Below the pieces are notes generated by a model. That model was not told the DNA's origin. It saw nothing but the letters and a program-made list of their open reading frames with translations, and searched no databases. Shown in pieces: positions 43,301 to 53,351 of a DNA stretch of 64,000 nt. The DNA comes from Lithobates sylvaticus. Its lineage: Eukaryota > Chordata > Amphibia > Anura > Ranidae. The DNA is taken from NCBI GenBank assembly GCA_028564925.1, contig CM053034.1:149418052-149482051 (forward strand). The letters run 5' to 3'. Each line of letters starts with the position of its first letter. The first letter of the stretch is position 1. The position numbers and the translations under genes are program-made.

Positions 43301-44160
43301 GCTCCCCTCTTCTTGCCTCCCACTGCCTTAATGGTGGGGCTATTAAAGATTTCTCGGATCTTAAGATAGATAATAATATACCATCCTTGCCCCTATGGAC
43401 ATATTTCCAGATCCGCACCTACATTCACAATCCCACACGGAAGAAGCACTTTACCAGGGCCCTTTCGGTTATGGAGTCGGTGTGCCTAAAAGGGGAGCAG
43501 GTGCCCAAAACTACCTCTACGGCCTATGAATGGCTGCAACACGTGGACACACTCGCTCGGGACAGGTTCAGAGAGAGATGGTCAGCTGCCCTAAACATGG
43601 ACATCACGGACGCTCAATGGGAGAGAGCTTGCATAATGGCACACAAATGCTCGATTAGCACGAGGTCTCAGGAAACGGCATATAAAATCCTCACTCACTG
43701 GTATGCCACACCAGTGAAGATTCACAAATGGTTCCCTCAATCTGACGACACTTGTTGGCGATGCGGTGAGGGAAGAGGCACTCTATTCCACATTTGGTGG
43801 CAGTGTGAAAAGCTGGCACCATTCTGGAATACAGTGACGGAGCTGATCTATAGAATCACGGAGACTAGACTTGTTCTGAACTCAGCAAATTGCCTATTGC
43901 ACATCTCCAATTTCTCCTTGCAGAAATATAAAAATTGCCTATCCAAACACTTACTGAACGCTGCCAACTCACTCATTCCACTACATTGGAAAGCCACTTC
44001 AGTGCCTACGGCGAGAGAGTGGCTACACAAAATCTCCCATTTTTGTGAAATGGAAGATACTAAGGCCCAATCTGAGGAAAACGCTGAGCGTTATCTCAAA
44101 ACATGGTCTCCCTGGTTCAGCTTTAGACTCTCCCAAGAATATACAACATTAACTGAGTAG
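40324..44160 (+). CDS. L1-type ORF2 protein: APE endonuclease + reverse transcriptase
   Basis: 1,278 codons, no interruption. Endonuclease (1-240): SHNVQG (14-19), LQETH (43-47), GGDFN (146-150), SRIDY (208-212), SDHAP (234-238), so all catalytic blocks are present. Reverse transcriptase: KSPGPDGY (483-490), IPKPDKDPAQCSSYRPISLL (531-550), STDAEKAFDR (611-620), GTRQGCPLSP (669-678), AAYADD (711-716), VKYLGVWLTP. C-terminal knuckle CWRC (1144-1147), His1156, Cys1161. The protein nicks target DNA and primes reverse transcription of its own RNA in the nucleus. The ATG at 40324 leaves only 12 residues before the first endonuclease strand (LVSHN), appropriate for the family. Confidence 0.95.
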   Translation: MAYSALGRTPKLVSHNVQGLNIPEKRATLLRELKKGKPKIVFLQETHFKTHHVPRLTDSYFTDAHHSTNDTSKSKGVSILLSKDASFEITDKLTDIGGRYIFLKGTLSGIPTTLANVYFPNSGHLSFCRGLVRDLTGFSTGRLILGGDFNIPLDPLLDTSTGKTYITFQILKQIKKLLHSLELVDTWRYIHPDEKDFSFFSVPHNRHSRIDYIFITQRDLHTVTEARIGIQSISDHAPTSIDLAPTTATRGPAQWRLNSSLLTDPVMLPQIHTALTEFFALNTTPDMTPLTILEAHKCTIRGLLMRLGAQRKRERDIETQALTQRIRFLESLHKQSLSVSSATELLETMRARKQLLDAKTKRILFFKKKVYYEHGDKAGHMLARALKDLTTKNTILGIRDKDGHLDRTTDKIAQHFQEYYTNLYNLLPSHRPPDLHGHRLQVIQDFLKDSNLPSLQCDDSSELDRPIDQAEIKSAIKELKTNKSPGPDGYTAIYYKTFADILAPRLQSAFNSLADGRPVSPDFLSAYITVIPKPDKDPAQCSSYRPISLLNLDVKLMAKIISTRLKPLLHVLIGPDQAGFMPGREARDNVTKALNLIHVAHERKIEGLLLSTDAEKAFDRVAWDYMFETCKHAGLGPKMLNWISSLYQHPSAKLKINGTLSNKVDIKNGTRQGCPLSPILFIITLEPFIRRILANRAIHGFRVAGKEYKLAAYADDLAFFLTDPHISIPSLMKEFTSYNYVSNLKINYTKSEALNITLPDTTLKATMNNSSFKWVTKAVKYLGVWLTPKITDIFAHNFTPLLKAIDEDLCRWHAKLFSWFGRAAICKMVVLPKVLYLLRTLPIKIPQSFFRSIQATQMRFIWAHKAPRIKISLLTRAKAQGGMGVPDYKTYYYATHIARILDWHCHGELKDWVSLENVSSPIPLKYSPWIPPSKYPAGLKTHPLIGTTLDIFHLLAKQKRTFFSALSPLTPLLDNPDFPPGMGNRQLQLNDKCSPLLASHCLNGGAIKDFSDLKIDNNIPSLPLWTYFQIRTYIHNPTRKKHFTRALSVMESVCLKGEQVPKTTSTAYEWLQHVDTLARDRFRERWSAALNMDITDAQWERACIMAHKCSISTRSQETAYKILTHWYATPVKIHKWFPQSDDTCWRCGEGRGTLFHIWWQCEKLAPFWNTVTELIYRITETRLVLNSANCLLHISNFSLQKYKNCLSKHLLNAANSLIPLHWKATSVPTAREWLHKISHFCEMEDTKAQSEENAERYLKTWSPWFSFRLSQEYTTLTE

Positions 44161-44640
44161 GACCTGAGGTCCAATTATCCACAAATATACTATTCGGTCA
44201 TCAGGACGAGAACTGCACGCGTCTTTTATACGGTTTGTCTCAAAGGAGACTCAGAGAGTGCTGAATTGACTCTGAATGTCTTTACTAGAACCTTACGCAA
44301 CAATAAGTTTAGGATATTTCCCATCTCTTCTTCCCCCACTTCCCACATCCTCCTCTCTTTAATTCTGTTCTTTATCTAAATCTCGTCCACTTTCTGAGTA
44401 CAATTCCCACTATCTGTTAGAAGGCGGCTGGGGCTTCCAAGCCTTACCAAGCAGGCTTTACATAACCTAAGTCAGCCAGTTACTATAGTTTTGAGCTTTT
44501 ATCTATGAACAACTGTTACCTTTGGATGTAACTTGACACTTCACACAAGTTCAATGTTTATGTTATTTCATGATACTGTACTCATGTTGAATTATCTGTA
44601 TTTTGCTTAATTTTCAATAAACCTTTTATGCAAAAAAAAA
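44161..44640 (+). other. 3' UTR and poly-A of the full-length L1
   Basis: Ends with AATAAA (44616-44621) eleven bases before the poly-A run. No further structure was seen. Confidence 0.8.
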
Positions 44641-44812
44641 AATATTTTACCACCCCCCCCTCCACCCCCCCCCCCCCATTTCAGCCAAGCCAGTAAATAC
44701 TTCTATCTTTCACCTATATGGATCAGAATCGTCCTGTATCTTTTAAGCAGCCTTATCGCTTTCTCCCCCTGACAGGGGCCATTCATTGCTATTTACAGAA
44801 GGGACTTTCTCC

Positions 44813-46808
44813 TTATCGGGTTATCTCTTCATAATATCTCCAAGAGTTTTTAAATTTATTCCAACTCTCCCACCTGCCCTCCTTTACCTCTTCTCCCGAT
44901 CCCTCAACTCCTTTGTGTTCTGTTTTTCCTAATCTTTGTTGTATGTTCACTCGCGCTATCCAATCCCCTATCTGAGGACTCTCACCTTTCTTCCATTTTT
45001 TCGGAATTAATTTTTTTGCCTCATCTAGGAGAATGGGTACTAGGGAGGCTTGATACTGCTTCGGGGGGATATCATTCCCATGAAACAGTACCGCCCATGG
45101 CTCTTCGGGTATGTTCTGATTTGTTATCTTTTTGATCAATTCGAGAATTGATCTCCAGTATTTTTTAATTATAGGACAGTACCACCATATGTGTGCCATG
45201 GTGCCTATATCACTGCAGCCTCTCCAGCATTCGGGGGAACTATCCTTCTGATATTTGCTCATCTTGAATGGGGTTATATACCAACCGGAGATACATTTAT
45301 AGTTTACTTCTATGGTTTTAATATCCAACGCTGCCCCGTGCATTAACTTAAAAATCTTATCGCATCTAAATTTATTGCAAGGGGATCCTAATTCTTTTTG
45401 CCATCTTTTGACACCCGGAGGGGCCCCGCTTGAGCCTTCTCTTATAAGAATTTTGTATATAAGGGAGATATTGTTTTTGGTTGACGGTCGCATGCATATC
45501 CTCTCCATTTCAGTGTAGTCTTCCCCACTTCTAATTGGCTGGGGAAGTCTCTCTACGAAGTGCTTCAATTGGGCATATCTCCAGGTGTCAATCGACATCA
45601 AATCCCTCGCTTGTCTTAATTCATGAAAAGTGTTTATTTTACCGTGTTTAGTAATGTCTCTTAACCGTGCGTCATCTTTTTTAATCCAATTGCCCCATAA
45701 TTTGCTTCTTCCTGGCTCGAAATAAGTGTTGTTTTTTAAATAAATCAACGGTGAGTTATATTCCCATCTGTTGTTTCTATAAAGATTATCCCAAGCTTTC
45801 AATGTGACTCGTGTAATCTCGTGTGATTCTGTGCCTATTGCCCTAAATTCCGGTGGGTTCCATATCTCGTGTCCCAAGTGAGTGTTACTAAGTGTATTTT
45901 CTAAGTTTACCCATCTCTTTTTTCCCCCCTCTTTTGTCCATTCTGTGACCCGTGTAAGTGCTATAGCGTTGTAGTATTTTTCAAAGTCCGGCATAGCCAA
46001 ACCCCCAAGTTTTTTTTCCCTTGTCAAGATTTCTACTGCTATCCGCGGCTTCTTGTTGGACCAGATAAATTTCGAAACAATACTTTTTAAGGTCCTAAAA
46101 TAGACCCTAGGGATTGCTAGTGGAAGCATTTGGAACTTGTAATTTATTTTTGGTGCGATGATCATTTTCACTGCATTGATTTTCTCCACCCATGACAGCG
46201 ATTTCATTGTCCACTTTTTTGTCTCATTTTTTATCTGGTCCAACAAGGGGATATAGTTTATCAGATATGTTTTTCTTAATGTATTTGCCAATCTAACCCC
46301 TAGGTAATTGATGTTATCCCTCCACGGGAATTGGAATTCTCCTTTTAATTGGGCTACCTCTGTTTTTTTTTAGGTTAATGTTCAAAATCTCCGATTTAGC
46401 GGTGTTAATTTTAAAATTAGACAACTGGCCATATGTCTTCAAAACTTTGAGTAAATTGGGCAGAGTAATCCGGGGAGTGGTTAGAAAGAAGAGCACATCG
46501 TCCGCAAATGCGGCAAGCTTGTGTTCCTCATCTCCAACCTTAATCCCTCCAATATCGGGCATGTTCCTTATTGTAGAGAGTAAAGGTTCTAACGCTAACA
46601 CGAATAGGAGAGGGGACAAAGGGCAGCCCTGGCGTGTACCATTCTTCATGGTGAAGGCAGATGAAAGTACTCCATTAACTTTTACCCTCGCCTGGGGGAA
46701 GTCGTATAATATCCCAATCCAGCTCCTCATCCTTGGGCCCACTCCCATGACCTCTAATGTTGTAAACATATGTCCCCAGTCTATTCTGTCGAACGCCTTC
46801 TCGGCTTC
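44813..46808 (-). pseudogene. LINE ORF2 3' half (RT core to C-terminus), one frameshift
   Basis: Begins (minus) at the truncation point with TEAEKAFDRIDWGHMF, then GTRQGCPLSPLLFVLALEP, AFADDVLFF and FKINTAKSEILNINLKK. A length change in an A-run near 46369 shifts the frame; the continuation TEVAQLKGEFQFPWRDNINY is readable in the next frame and joins the long open stretch 46291-44813, which ends with the knuckle CWRGC...HIWWYC and a stop. The catalytic box is FADD. Endonuclease and early RT blocks are absent through 5' truncation. Sequence differs clearly from the intact ORF2 nested beside it. Confidence 0.85.
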
Positions 46809-46819
46809 TGTGTTTTCTT

Positions 46820-47269
46820 AATACAGTATCTATTGCAGCAATATACTATAACTGATGTCTGCTTGCACGTGATCTAAGTCTGTCCGATGTTAGTTCTATA
46901 TAAAAAAAAGTCTACATTTTGCAAATGGACATCACAGAAGCACTACTGTAATTAATAATCTCACCATTGAAACTCAAAATGTTTTGCTGTTTTGCAACTC
47001 CTTGGTAATCGGGTTCCCCGCTGTGCAGCGGGCGTGTCCTCTGATGGCCAAAAAAGAGAAGGACGTACCCATATGGGGTTTCACCCAGGAGAGCCATTCT
47101 ACCACAGTATATCTGCGTGAGCTGGTCGGGAACCGGTTAAGCTTTGTCAAAAATACCTGGAAGCTGACTGGTTTCTGTGCAGAGCTGCACCACATTTTGC
47201 ACCCTCCAGCTTTAGTAAATCAACCCCATTATGTTCTATTGGAGATGCTTTTGCATTCAACTGTGCTGC
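46820..47269. other. Unassigned, with MITE fragment at 47140-47232
   Basis: GCACCCTCCAGCTTTAGTAA followed by ATCAACCCC at 47203-47227 is one end of the foldback family found whole at 55748-55930. Nothing coding. Confidence 0.4.
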
Positions 47270-47790
47270 ATCAGTGGTGGCTGGTGTTTTTTTTGCTGGG
47301 GGCGTGGCGACCAACCACCCCCCTGAGCGGCCAGCAGCACCTCCCCCCTGCTGTTTGGTGGTCAGTCCAGCACTTACCCCATCTAGGTGGGTAGCCAGGT
47401 TAGCGGGTGGCAGGCAGCGGCTCCGTATCCTCTTCACCATTACAGTGGCTTCCAACGTGCGGCTCCTCCCCTCCTCCTAGGCATCCAATAGGATTGCATG
47501 TCCTTTCAGCCAATTGGGTGATTGGCCAGGAGGAGGATCAGGGTTATAATAGAAAATATTCATTCACTGTTGTAACACACCTGGGTGGGCTCACAGCACA
47601 TTTTGTGTGCCCCGAGCACACCCTATATTGAAATCTATTAGAGCCTCTGGCTCTAATCAGATGCTTCAAAAAAACACCCCCGCCATTGTAATTTATGCAT
47701 CCGGCATCCTGCATGGGGCCGGACACATGGATGGGGGGGCGGCCTTAATGGATGGGCTGCCCTGTGCTGCATTAAGAAGTACTTTGTGGC
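47270..47790. repeat. Dispersed repeat, family unknown
   Basis: Starts near AGTGGTGGCTGGTG with a T-run and a GGGGGCGTGG stretch; G/C-rich middle. I recall similar sequence in frog genomes. Termini not established. Confidence 0.3.
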
Positions 47791-48779
47791 AATCTCAGTT
47801 TACACCTTGGAGAGAAGCTAAGGGAATTTTTATCAATTCCTTGGGATCATTCCTTGGGAGAGTTTTCTAGTAGGCCGTTAACAATGTGTACATAAAAGTC
47901 AGAAATAGTTTTTATATGTAAAATGTACTCAAGTGGCTTTATGTTTGATGAGATCTGTCACCACCAATTTAATTAAAGTAGGAGAGCATAAGCCACCACT
48001 GTCCGCCAAAGTAAATTGATATTAAGTCAGGCAGCTTAACACTACCACTGACCAATAGTGTAAAAGTAGCTATTATTAGGAGGAGGATATAAAAAGTCAT
48101 GACTGATCACTAATATAATGTCACTATTAGCAGGGGTGTCTTTTTTGAGAATCTTGCCCCCCCCCCCCCCCCCCAAAAAAAAAAACCTTAGTTTGTAATG
48201 TTCTCATTCTTATGAGATCTTCATTGTTAGAATGAGTTATTGATGATATCAGGTACCGGCAGTAATGTCCATAAAACATAATGGTAGTCACTGCAACTTT
48301 TGAAATGCCTTGCAGCATCATGTACAGTGAGGACAACAATATATGTTGGGTTTCTAGCACCTAAATTAAGACTACTATCACTAATATAAGATTTTTGAAT
48401 TACAGAATTACTTACTGTAGATTGCCAACAAAGATCATATCTGACAGCTTGCTGATAATCTTGCCATTATTTCCAATTACACTTTTCTATGATATCTTGC
48501 TGGCTTTAACTTTGCTGTGTGTATCTGTCCTTCATAGGCCAGCAATTATTTGTCTAATTTGAAAACAGAAAATATGTCAAATCCACTATGACACATGCAT
48601 AAAATAAGCAACATTTATATTGCCCTTGTAAGGTTAAATATAATTATGTAGATATTAGTGAAGAGATAAAGTGTTTCTAGAAAGAACAAATATACACTCA
48701 CAGTATTTAGCCATCAAGTTTTTTCAAGAAAAACAGCCATCATAATAAAAAAAAGCCTGCCACTGCAAATTATGGAAAA
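47791..48779. other. No gene recognised; C-run
   Basis: C homopolymer of about 19 followed by A-run at 48157-48185. Remainder AT-rich and unassigned. Confidence 0.4.
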
Positions 48780-48970
48780 CTAGTTACTTTTTGATTTTGA
48801 CATTTATATCCTCTTCTCCGACTGGCAAAGCCTCAGGCCTTGATGGCCTGCCTTTTAGTTGGCTATGCATGAATAAAAATTTGGCCAGTTTAGCTGTGAC
48901 TTCTGTATAACCAGCCTCTTGGAAAATTTCTGCACGATCAGCGCTGCTTAGATGGAAAAAAAACAAAAAA
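48780..48970. mobile_element. Fragment of the GGCAGCCCATATATG MITE family
   Basis: On the minus strand GCAGAAATTTTCCAAGAGGC and GGTTATACAGAAGTC match 34352-34390. Truncated on both sides. Confidence 0.45.
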
Positions 48971-49078
48971 CAAACAAAAAAAACAACACAAGAATTTGTG
49001 GCCGGCCTTATTCTTTATAAATTAGTGGTGAGCTCAGGGATCCTCCAAACTCATCTCTAGCTAAACTCTCAACTTTAA

Positions 49079-49478
49079 GGCTACTTTCACACTGGGGTGG
49101 GCGGGCATCGGTGGTAAAGAAGAGCTATTTTTAGCGCCACTTTACCCTCATTTTAGCGCTGCCATTCGGCTGCTAGTGGGGTGGTTTAACCCCCGCTAGT
49201 GGCCAAAAAAAGGGTTAAAACCGCCCGCAGAGCGCCACTGCAGCATAGATTTTGATTTCAATGGGCAGGGACACTTTAGGAACAGTGTATACACCGCTCC
49301 TACAGAGCTGCTAAGATGCGGCTTGCAGGACTTTTTTTACCGTCCTGCAAGTGCACCGCTCCAGTGTGACAGCACTCAGGCTTTCACACTGGAGAGACAG
49401 GAGAGGCTCTTTACAGGTGCTATGCAGGCGCTATTTTTTGCTCTGTAGTTCCTGTAAAGCGCCTCAGTGAAAGTAGCC
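49079..49478 (+). mobile_element. Harbinger-like MITE, copy C
   Basis: GGCTACTTTCACACTGGGGT and the inverted end CAGTGAAAGTAGCC; TAA on both sides (49076-49078, 49479-49481). Interior like copies A and B (AAAAAGGGTTAAAACCGCCC). Confidence 0.7.
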
Positions 49479-49485
49479 TAACTCT

Positions 49486-49570
49486 TTTTTTACTCCAATG
49501 AGTAGGTCATTCCTGCCCCACAGCCCGCCTCTTTCTTTACATGGGTTGCAGCTCATTGGAGTAAAAAAAT
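49486..49570. repeat. Short inverted repeat (TTTTTTACTCCAATGAG)
   Basis: Arms 49486-49502 and about 49553-49570 are complementary around a 50-nt loop. Possibly a tiny MITE. Confidence 0.55.
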
Positions 49571-49572
49571 AA

Positions 49573-49977
49573 AAGCCAGAATTTTGAGTTCAGCTAGAGA
49601 GGAGTGCAATATAGCTATGATTTTGAATAGTGCAGTCATCTGATCCCCCGGTTTGTAATGTTTTCATTCATTATCTGGTACTAGAAATACATTACACATT
49701 ATAAATTCAGCATTCAGAAATATATACCAACATGCATTTATAATAATTCTACCTGTAAATGATTGCCAAGGGCTGTTGGAAATGAGACGTGGAGTAGAAT
49801 ATTGATACTCTGCAAGGCATAACCATTTTAGTACTGGGTAGATTTAGTTATAGTCTGAAACAAATAAATAAATAATAAACTACCCAAAAGAATAATCAAC
49901 GGAATGATTTATTGACTATTTTAAAGACACCTGCCTTTTTTGCCAAGAAAACAAGTTACATTAAAATACTGAAAGAC
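49573..49977. other. No feature recognised
   Basis: AT-rich unassigned sequence. Confidence 0.4.
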
Positions 49978-49980
49978 TAA

Positions 49981-51083
49981 TGCCATGTACACACGATCTG
50001 ACTTTTTGGCTGGACTATCTGTCGGACTTAGTCTGGCGGACTTTCCAGCAGAGGTATTTCATAGTATTTCATAGTTAGTAAGGTTGAATAAAGACATCAG
50101 TCCATCCAGTTCAACCTGAGTGAGTGTCTACAATTGTCCCTATCCCTGTACATTGCACACTCACATCGGTCCCTACCCTCAAGGAGCCCACAATCCAAGG
50201 TCCCCATTCATATACTATGGACAATTTTTTGGACAGAAGCCAATTAAGCTACCTGCATGTCTTTGGAGTGTGGGAGGAAACCGGAGGACCCGGAGGAAAC
50301 CCACGCAGGCACAGGGAGAACATGCAAACTCCAGGCAGATAGTGTCCTGGTTGGGATTCGAACCAGCGACGATTCTTACTGCTAGGTGAGAGTGCTAACC
50401 ACTACACCACTGTGCCGCCCTGTCCATCGGACTTTCCAAACGTGTGTACTTGCCCACACATGCCCGGACTTTTCCGGTGGACAATCCGCCGGAATTTTAG
50501 CGGAGGTCCGCCGGACTTTTACACGGAGTGAAGTCCATTAATTTAGAACATGACTCCAGGTAGACAAGACTAGCGAAGGAAGTGAATGCCGCCGCCTCGA
50601 TTTGATTAAATTGAGACCTCGCTAGCCCCGTCAACTGGTATGGATTTAAAGAGGAATCCCTACGCTGCAAAAACGGCGTGGGGGTCCCTCGCTGCCTTCT
50701 TCTCCTTCTTCTCTTCTTCTTCTTCTTTTTCTTCTTCCTTTCGATGTTGACACAATGCTGTCTCTGGCCGTAATGGCAGAGACACGTTGCGCTGTGACTT
50801 ATATAGGGACAAGGGGCGGGGCCACCGGCTCATGTCACATGGTGACCCTGCCCTCTTATGATGTCACAGTCCCAGCATCCTCCGTGTGTCGGCAAGTCTG
50901 TTCATTTCAAAAGTCCCGCGGACTGCTGACTCCGGCGGACAATTTTGAGTCAAAACTTCTTACTAAGTCCGCCGGACTTTTGGAAAGAAAAAGTCCGCCA
51001 GAGCCCACACACGGGTGGATTGTCCGGGGAACTCTAGTCTGGCGGACAATCCCGCCGGATAGTCCGCTCGTGTGTACGTAACA
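49981..51083 (+). mobile_element. TWA-target MITE, copy 4, split by a V-SINE
   Basis: TGCCATGTACACACGATC start and inverted end GCTCGTGTGTACGTAACA. Flanks TAA (49978-49980) and TTA (51084-51086). A pyrimidine microsatellite (CTTCTT) lies at 50698-50738. Confidence 0.65.
50055..50420 (-). mobile_element. V-SINE, copy 2 (inside MITE copy 4)
   Basis: Same architecture as 1643-2035 with a single, unduplicated head (ends CACTGTGCCGCCC at 50420). B box GGTTCGAATCC at 50354-50364 on the minus strand; GTGGGTTTCCTCCGG V-domain at 50292-50306. The 3' tail (TTTCATAG repeats) is at the left. Confidence 0.8.
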
Positions 51084-51086
51084 TTA

Positions 51087-51271
51087 GGCTGACCATACAT
51101 TATACTTTTTTTTTTAACGATTTTCCTTTAGATTTACCAAAATCCTATAAAACACGAGGTCAAACCGAAACACTTTCAATTTGTAAGCAATCAGACAAGT
51201 CCTTGCACTAAATACTTGAAGGTAAATCTAAAGGAAATCGAATAAGAAAATTGTATAATGTATGGCCAGTC
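51087..51271. mobile_element. TWA-target MITE, GGCTGACCATACATTATAC family, copy 1
   Basis: Left GGCTGACCATACATTATAC, right inverted GACTGGCCATACATTATAC. TTA (51084-51086) is shared with the previous MITE; TAA at 51272-51274 is shared with the next. Confidence 0.65.
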
Positions 51272-51574
51272 TAAAGCCTCGTACATACAGTACAATTGTT
51301 GGTCTGATTTTTGTCAAAAGGGTGTGTGCTAGGATCTTGTCTTGCATACTAATGGTACACAATTGTGCCACAAACACGAATGTAGTGACGTACTGCGAGG
51401 AATTTCAGCTCTTGAGGGCCACCCTTTGGGCTCCTTCTGCTAATTTTGTGTTTGGTGAGCATTGATTCCGAGCATGCGCATTAGTATTTTCGACTTTTGT
51501 GTGACGGATTCGTGTACTATAAAAACCAACAGATACTGGCGCTGGAGCAAAAACAATAATAAATGTGAATATAG

Positions 51575-51577
<3 letters not shown>

Positions 51578-51624
<47 letters not shown>
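51578..51624. repeat. (AT)n microsatellite
   Basis: About 23 AT units inside the pLTR of Penelope-like element 2. Confidence 0.9.
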
Positions 51625-51627
<3 letters not shown>

Positions 51628-52096
51628 TGCAGCTGCTGTGGAAAAAGTGCTAAAACTTCCAAAATGTGTAAGTGCCAAAAATGACAGCGCTAGCAGATAT
51701 TATCAAAAAAGAGAATAATATACAAATCTAATAGTGCATAAAACAAATGTAAGACCGCAGCACAAAAACCATAGCTTTCGTCATGGATTGTACCACTAGC
51801 TGCATATAAATAGTGACATAAGTGAAAACTCAATGAGTGTTCCAATTACGCTGTAATAAGTAAATGTGATAGTCCAGCAAGAGAACAAAAAACAAAAGTA
51901 TATATAAAATTATTTTGATAAGGATCCCCTTCTTGGGCTGAACTCACCCAAGCAAAGCAACTGTGACAGCTGGTGAATCAAGCTTACAGGCTAGAACGGA
52001 GTCCATGGAGCACAGAAAGCAGACCCAAATTGATGGCATCCCCGCTGGATAAGCGTGCGTTCCACGGAGGCAGGAAGTGACGTCAGTGATAGCGTT

Positions 52097-52173
52097 GGCC
52101 GGAAATTACGTCTTTTTTTTTGACGCGATTCGCCCCTTCTCCAGGGCGTCATCAAAGGACATGATCTCCGGCC
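52097..52173 (-). ncRNA. Hammerhead-like motif, Penelope-like element 2
   Basis: On the minus strand GGCCGGAGATCATGTC (from 52173) can pair with GACGTAATTTCCGGCC as stem I. Between them: TTTGATGA (canonical CTGATGA), stem II CGCCC/GGGGCG around TGGAGAA, GAATC (canonical GAAAC), CGCG and GTC. A run of nine A follows the triplet. Two core positions deviate. Confidence 0.5.
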
Positions 52174-53351
52174 GACGTGGGAGATATTTAAGCTAGTGAT
52201 AATTGTAAAACTCCTCCTATAAGGGAGGAGTAAAGACGTCAATCATCTAAATGACAAAAGAGTTCAAAACTTAGCCTGCGCAATCATCATATAGGTTTGC
52301 CTTAAAAAAACTTTATTTAACAAATGTACATAAGACAAACAGACATCCATCCACAATGCACAATTGAAATAACAATTCAAATATATGATGAAATAAGAAA
52401 TATAAAATATGCAAAAAAACATTTTGCATATAGAAATTACATATAAAAAAATGCATGTATAAAAACAAAATCATGGATATGGAACTTGGAACAAGAAATG
52501 TGATCATGACTGGAATAAAATAAAATAAAAATAAAAAAGAAAATAAGTAAAAAAATTAAAATGAAAAATAAATAAAATTTAAATAAAAATAGATGAAAAT
52601 AAAAATAAAAATAGAAATAAAAATAAATGTAAAGATGAAATTAAATGTAATTTCCGGCCAACGCTATCACTGACGTCACTTCCTGCCTCCGTGGAACGCA
52701 CGCTTATCCAGTGGCGATCGCGGAAGTTCTCCCTGACAAGTTTGCCTTCACTTTGGATCCTGTGAGTAGCGCTTAGTGCGCTTTTTATTCTCTACAACCA
52801 CAGTGCTTCACCATGTAGTGTTCTCTTTTCTCTGAGGCATATCTGATGATTTTTGGAGCTGATACCAGCGGAAAGTTTTCTGGGCTACCTGGATTCATTT
52901 CAGCCATCAATTTGGGTCTGCTTTCTGTGCTCCATGGACTCCGTTCTAGCCTGTAAGCTTGATTCACCAGCTGTCACAGTTGCTTTGCTTGGGTGAGTTC
53001 AGCCCAAGAAGGGGATTTGTGTACTGACCATACGAAAATCTGACATCAAGCCAATTGTCTGCCGAAAATTTACTAGCCTGCCTTCCAACATTTGTTGGCT
53101 GAAAATTGGACAACAATTGTCAAAAGGAGCGTACTAACGGTGAGATTTTAGGACAACAGTCTGTCAACAGACAATCCCCTGCCAACAATCGTACCGTGTG
53201 TACAAAGCTTTAGGCTGGCCATTCATTATACAATTTCTTTGTACAATTTTCCTTTAGCATTTACCAAAAAAAAAAAAAAACATAATATGAGGTCAAACCT
53301 ATACAACACTTTCAATTTGTATCCAATCAGGCAGGCCCTTGCACTACATAG

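Larger units (their letters stand above)
37943..44640 (+). mobile_element. Full-length L1/Tx1-type LINE with two open ORFs
   Basis: Order: short 5' UTR (37943-38041, starting GGGGGCGTGGCTTGGCGC), ORF1 (38042-39154), spacer, ORF2 (40324-44160), 3' UTR with AATAAA at 44616-44621 and a poly-A tail from 44632. Both frames are uninterrupted and a 16-bp target duplication is exact, so the copy is young and may have been retrotransposition-competent. Inserted in the 3' UTR of the minus-strand LINE. Confidence 0.92.
37927..44655. repeat. 16-bp target-site duplication pair of the full-length L1
   Basis: AAATATTTTACCACCC occurs at 37927-37942 and 44640-44655, directly bordering the element. The first A bases of the right copy merge with the poly-A tail. 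Confidence 0.85.
37805..46808 (-). mobile_element. 5'-truncated L1/Tx1-type LINE (minus), interrupted by a younger L1
   Basis: The element consists of 37805-37942 (A-rich 3' end and 3' UTR) and 44640-46808 (rest of the 3' UTR and the ORF2 3' half). A TGTGTTTTCTT repeat flanks it (37794-37804 and 46809-46819), which fits a target duplication. It was 5'-truncated inside the reverse transcriptase at insertion. Confidence 0.75.
51519..53013 (-). mobile_element. Penelope-like element 2 (3' UTR and pLTR, inverted partial arm)
   Basis: Flanked by GATTCGTGTACT (51507-51518) and GATTTGTGTACT (53014-53025), 11 of 12 identical. Read leftwards: inverted partial pLTR (53013-52647), TTTTA-type tract (52645-52510), AT-rich 3' UTR, then the pLTR (about 52245-51519) with a hammerhead-like motif. 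51924-52110 matches the inverted arm, which keeps about 180 bp that the pLTR lacks. No protein sequence remains. Confidence 0.7.
51275..53208. mobile_element. TWA-target MITE (GTACAYACNGTACRATTGTTGG ends), split by Penelope-like element 2
   Basis: Left GCCTCGTACATACAGTACAA, right inverted (GTACCGTGTGTACAAAGC near 53191-53208). Interrupted at 51518 by a PLE that ends at 53013. Confidence 0.55.

Noticed and set aside
48784-48966. GKASGLDGLP in one frame, resembling the LINE KSPGPDG block
   Set aside because: The DNA matches the MITE family at 34186-34500 and no other reverse-transcriptase block is near.
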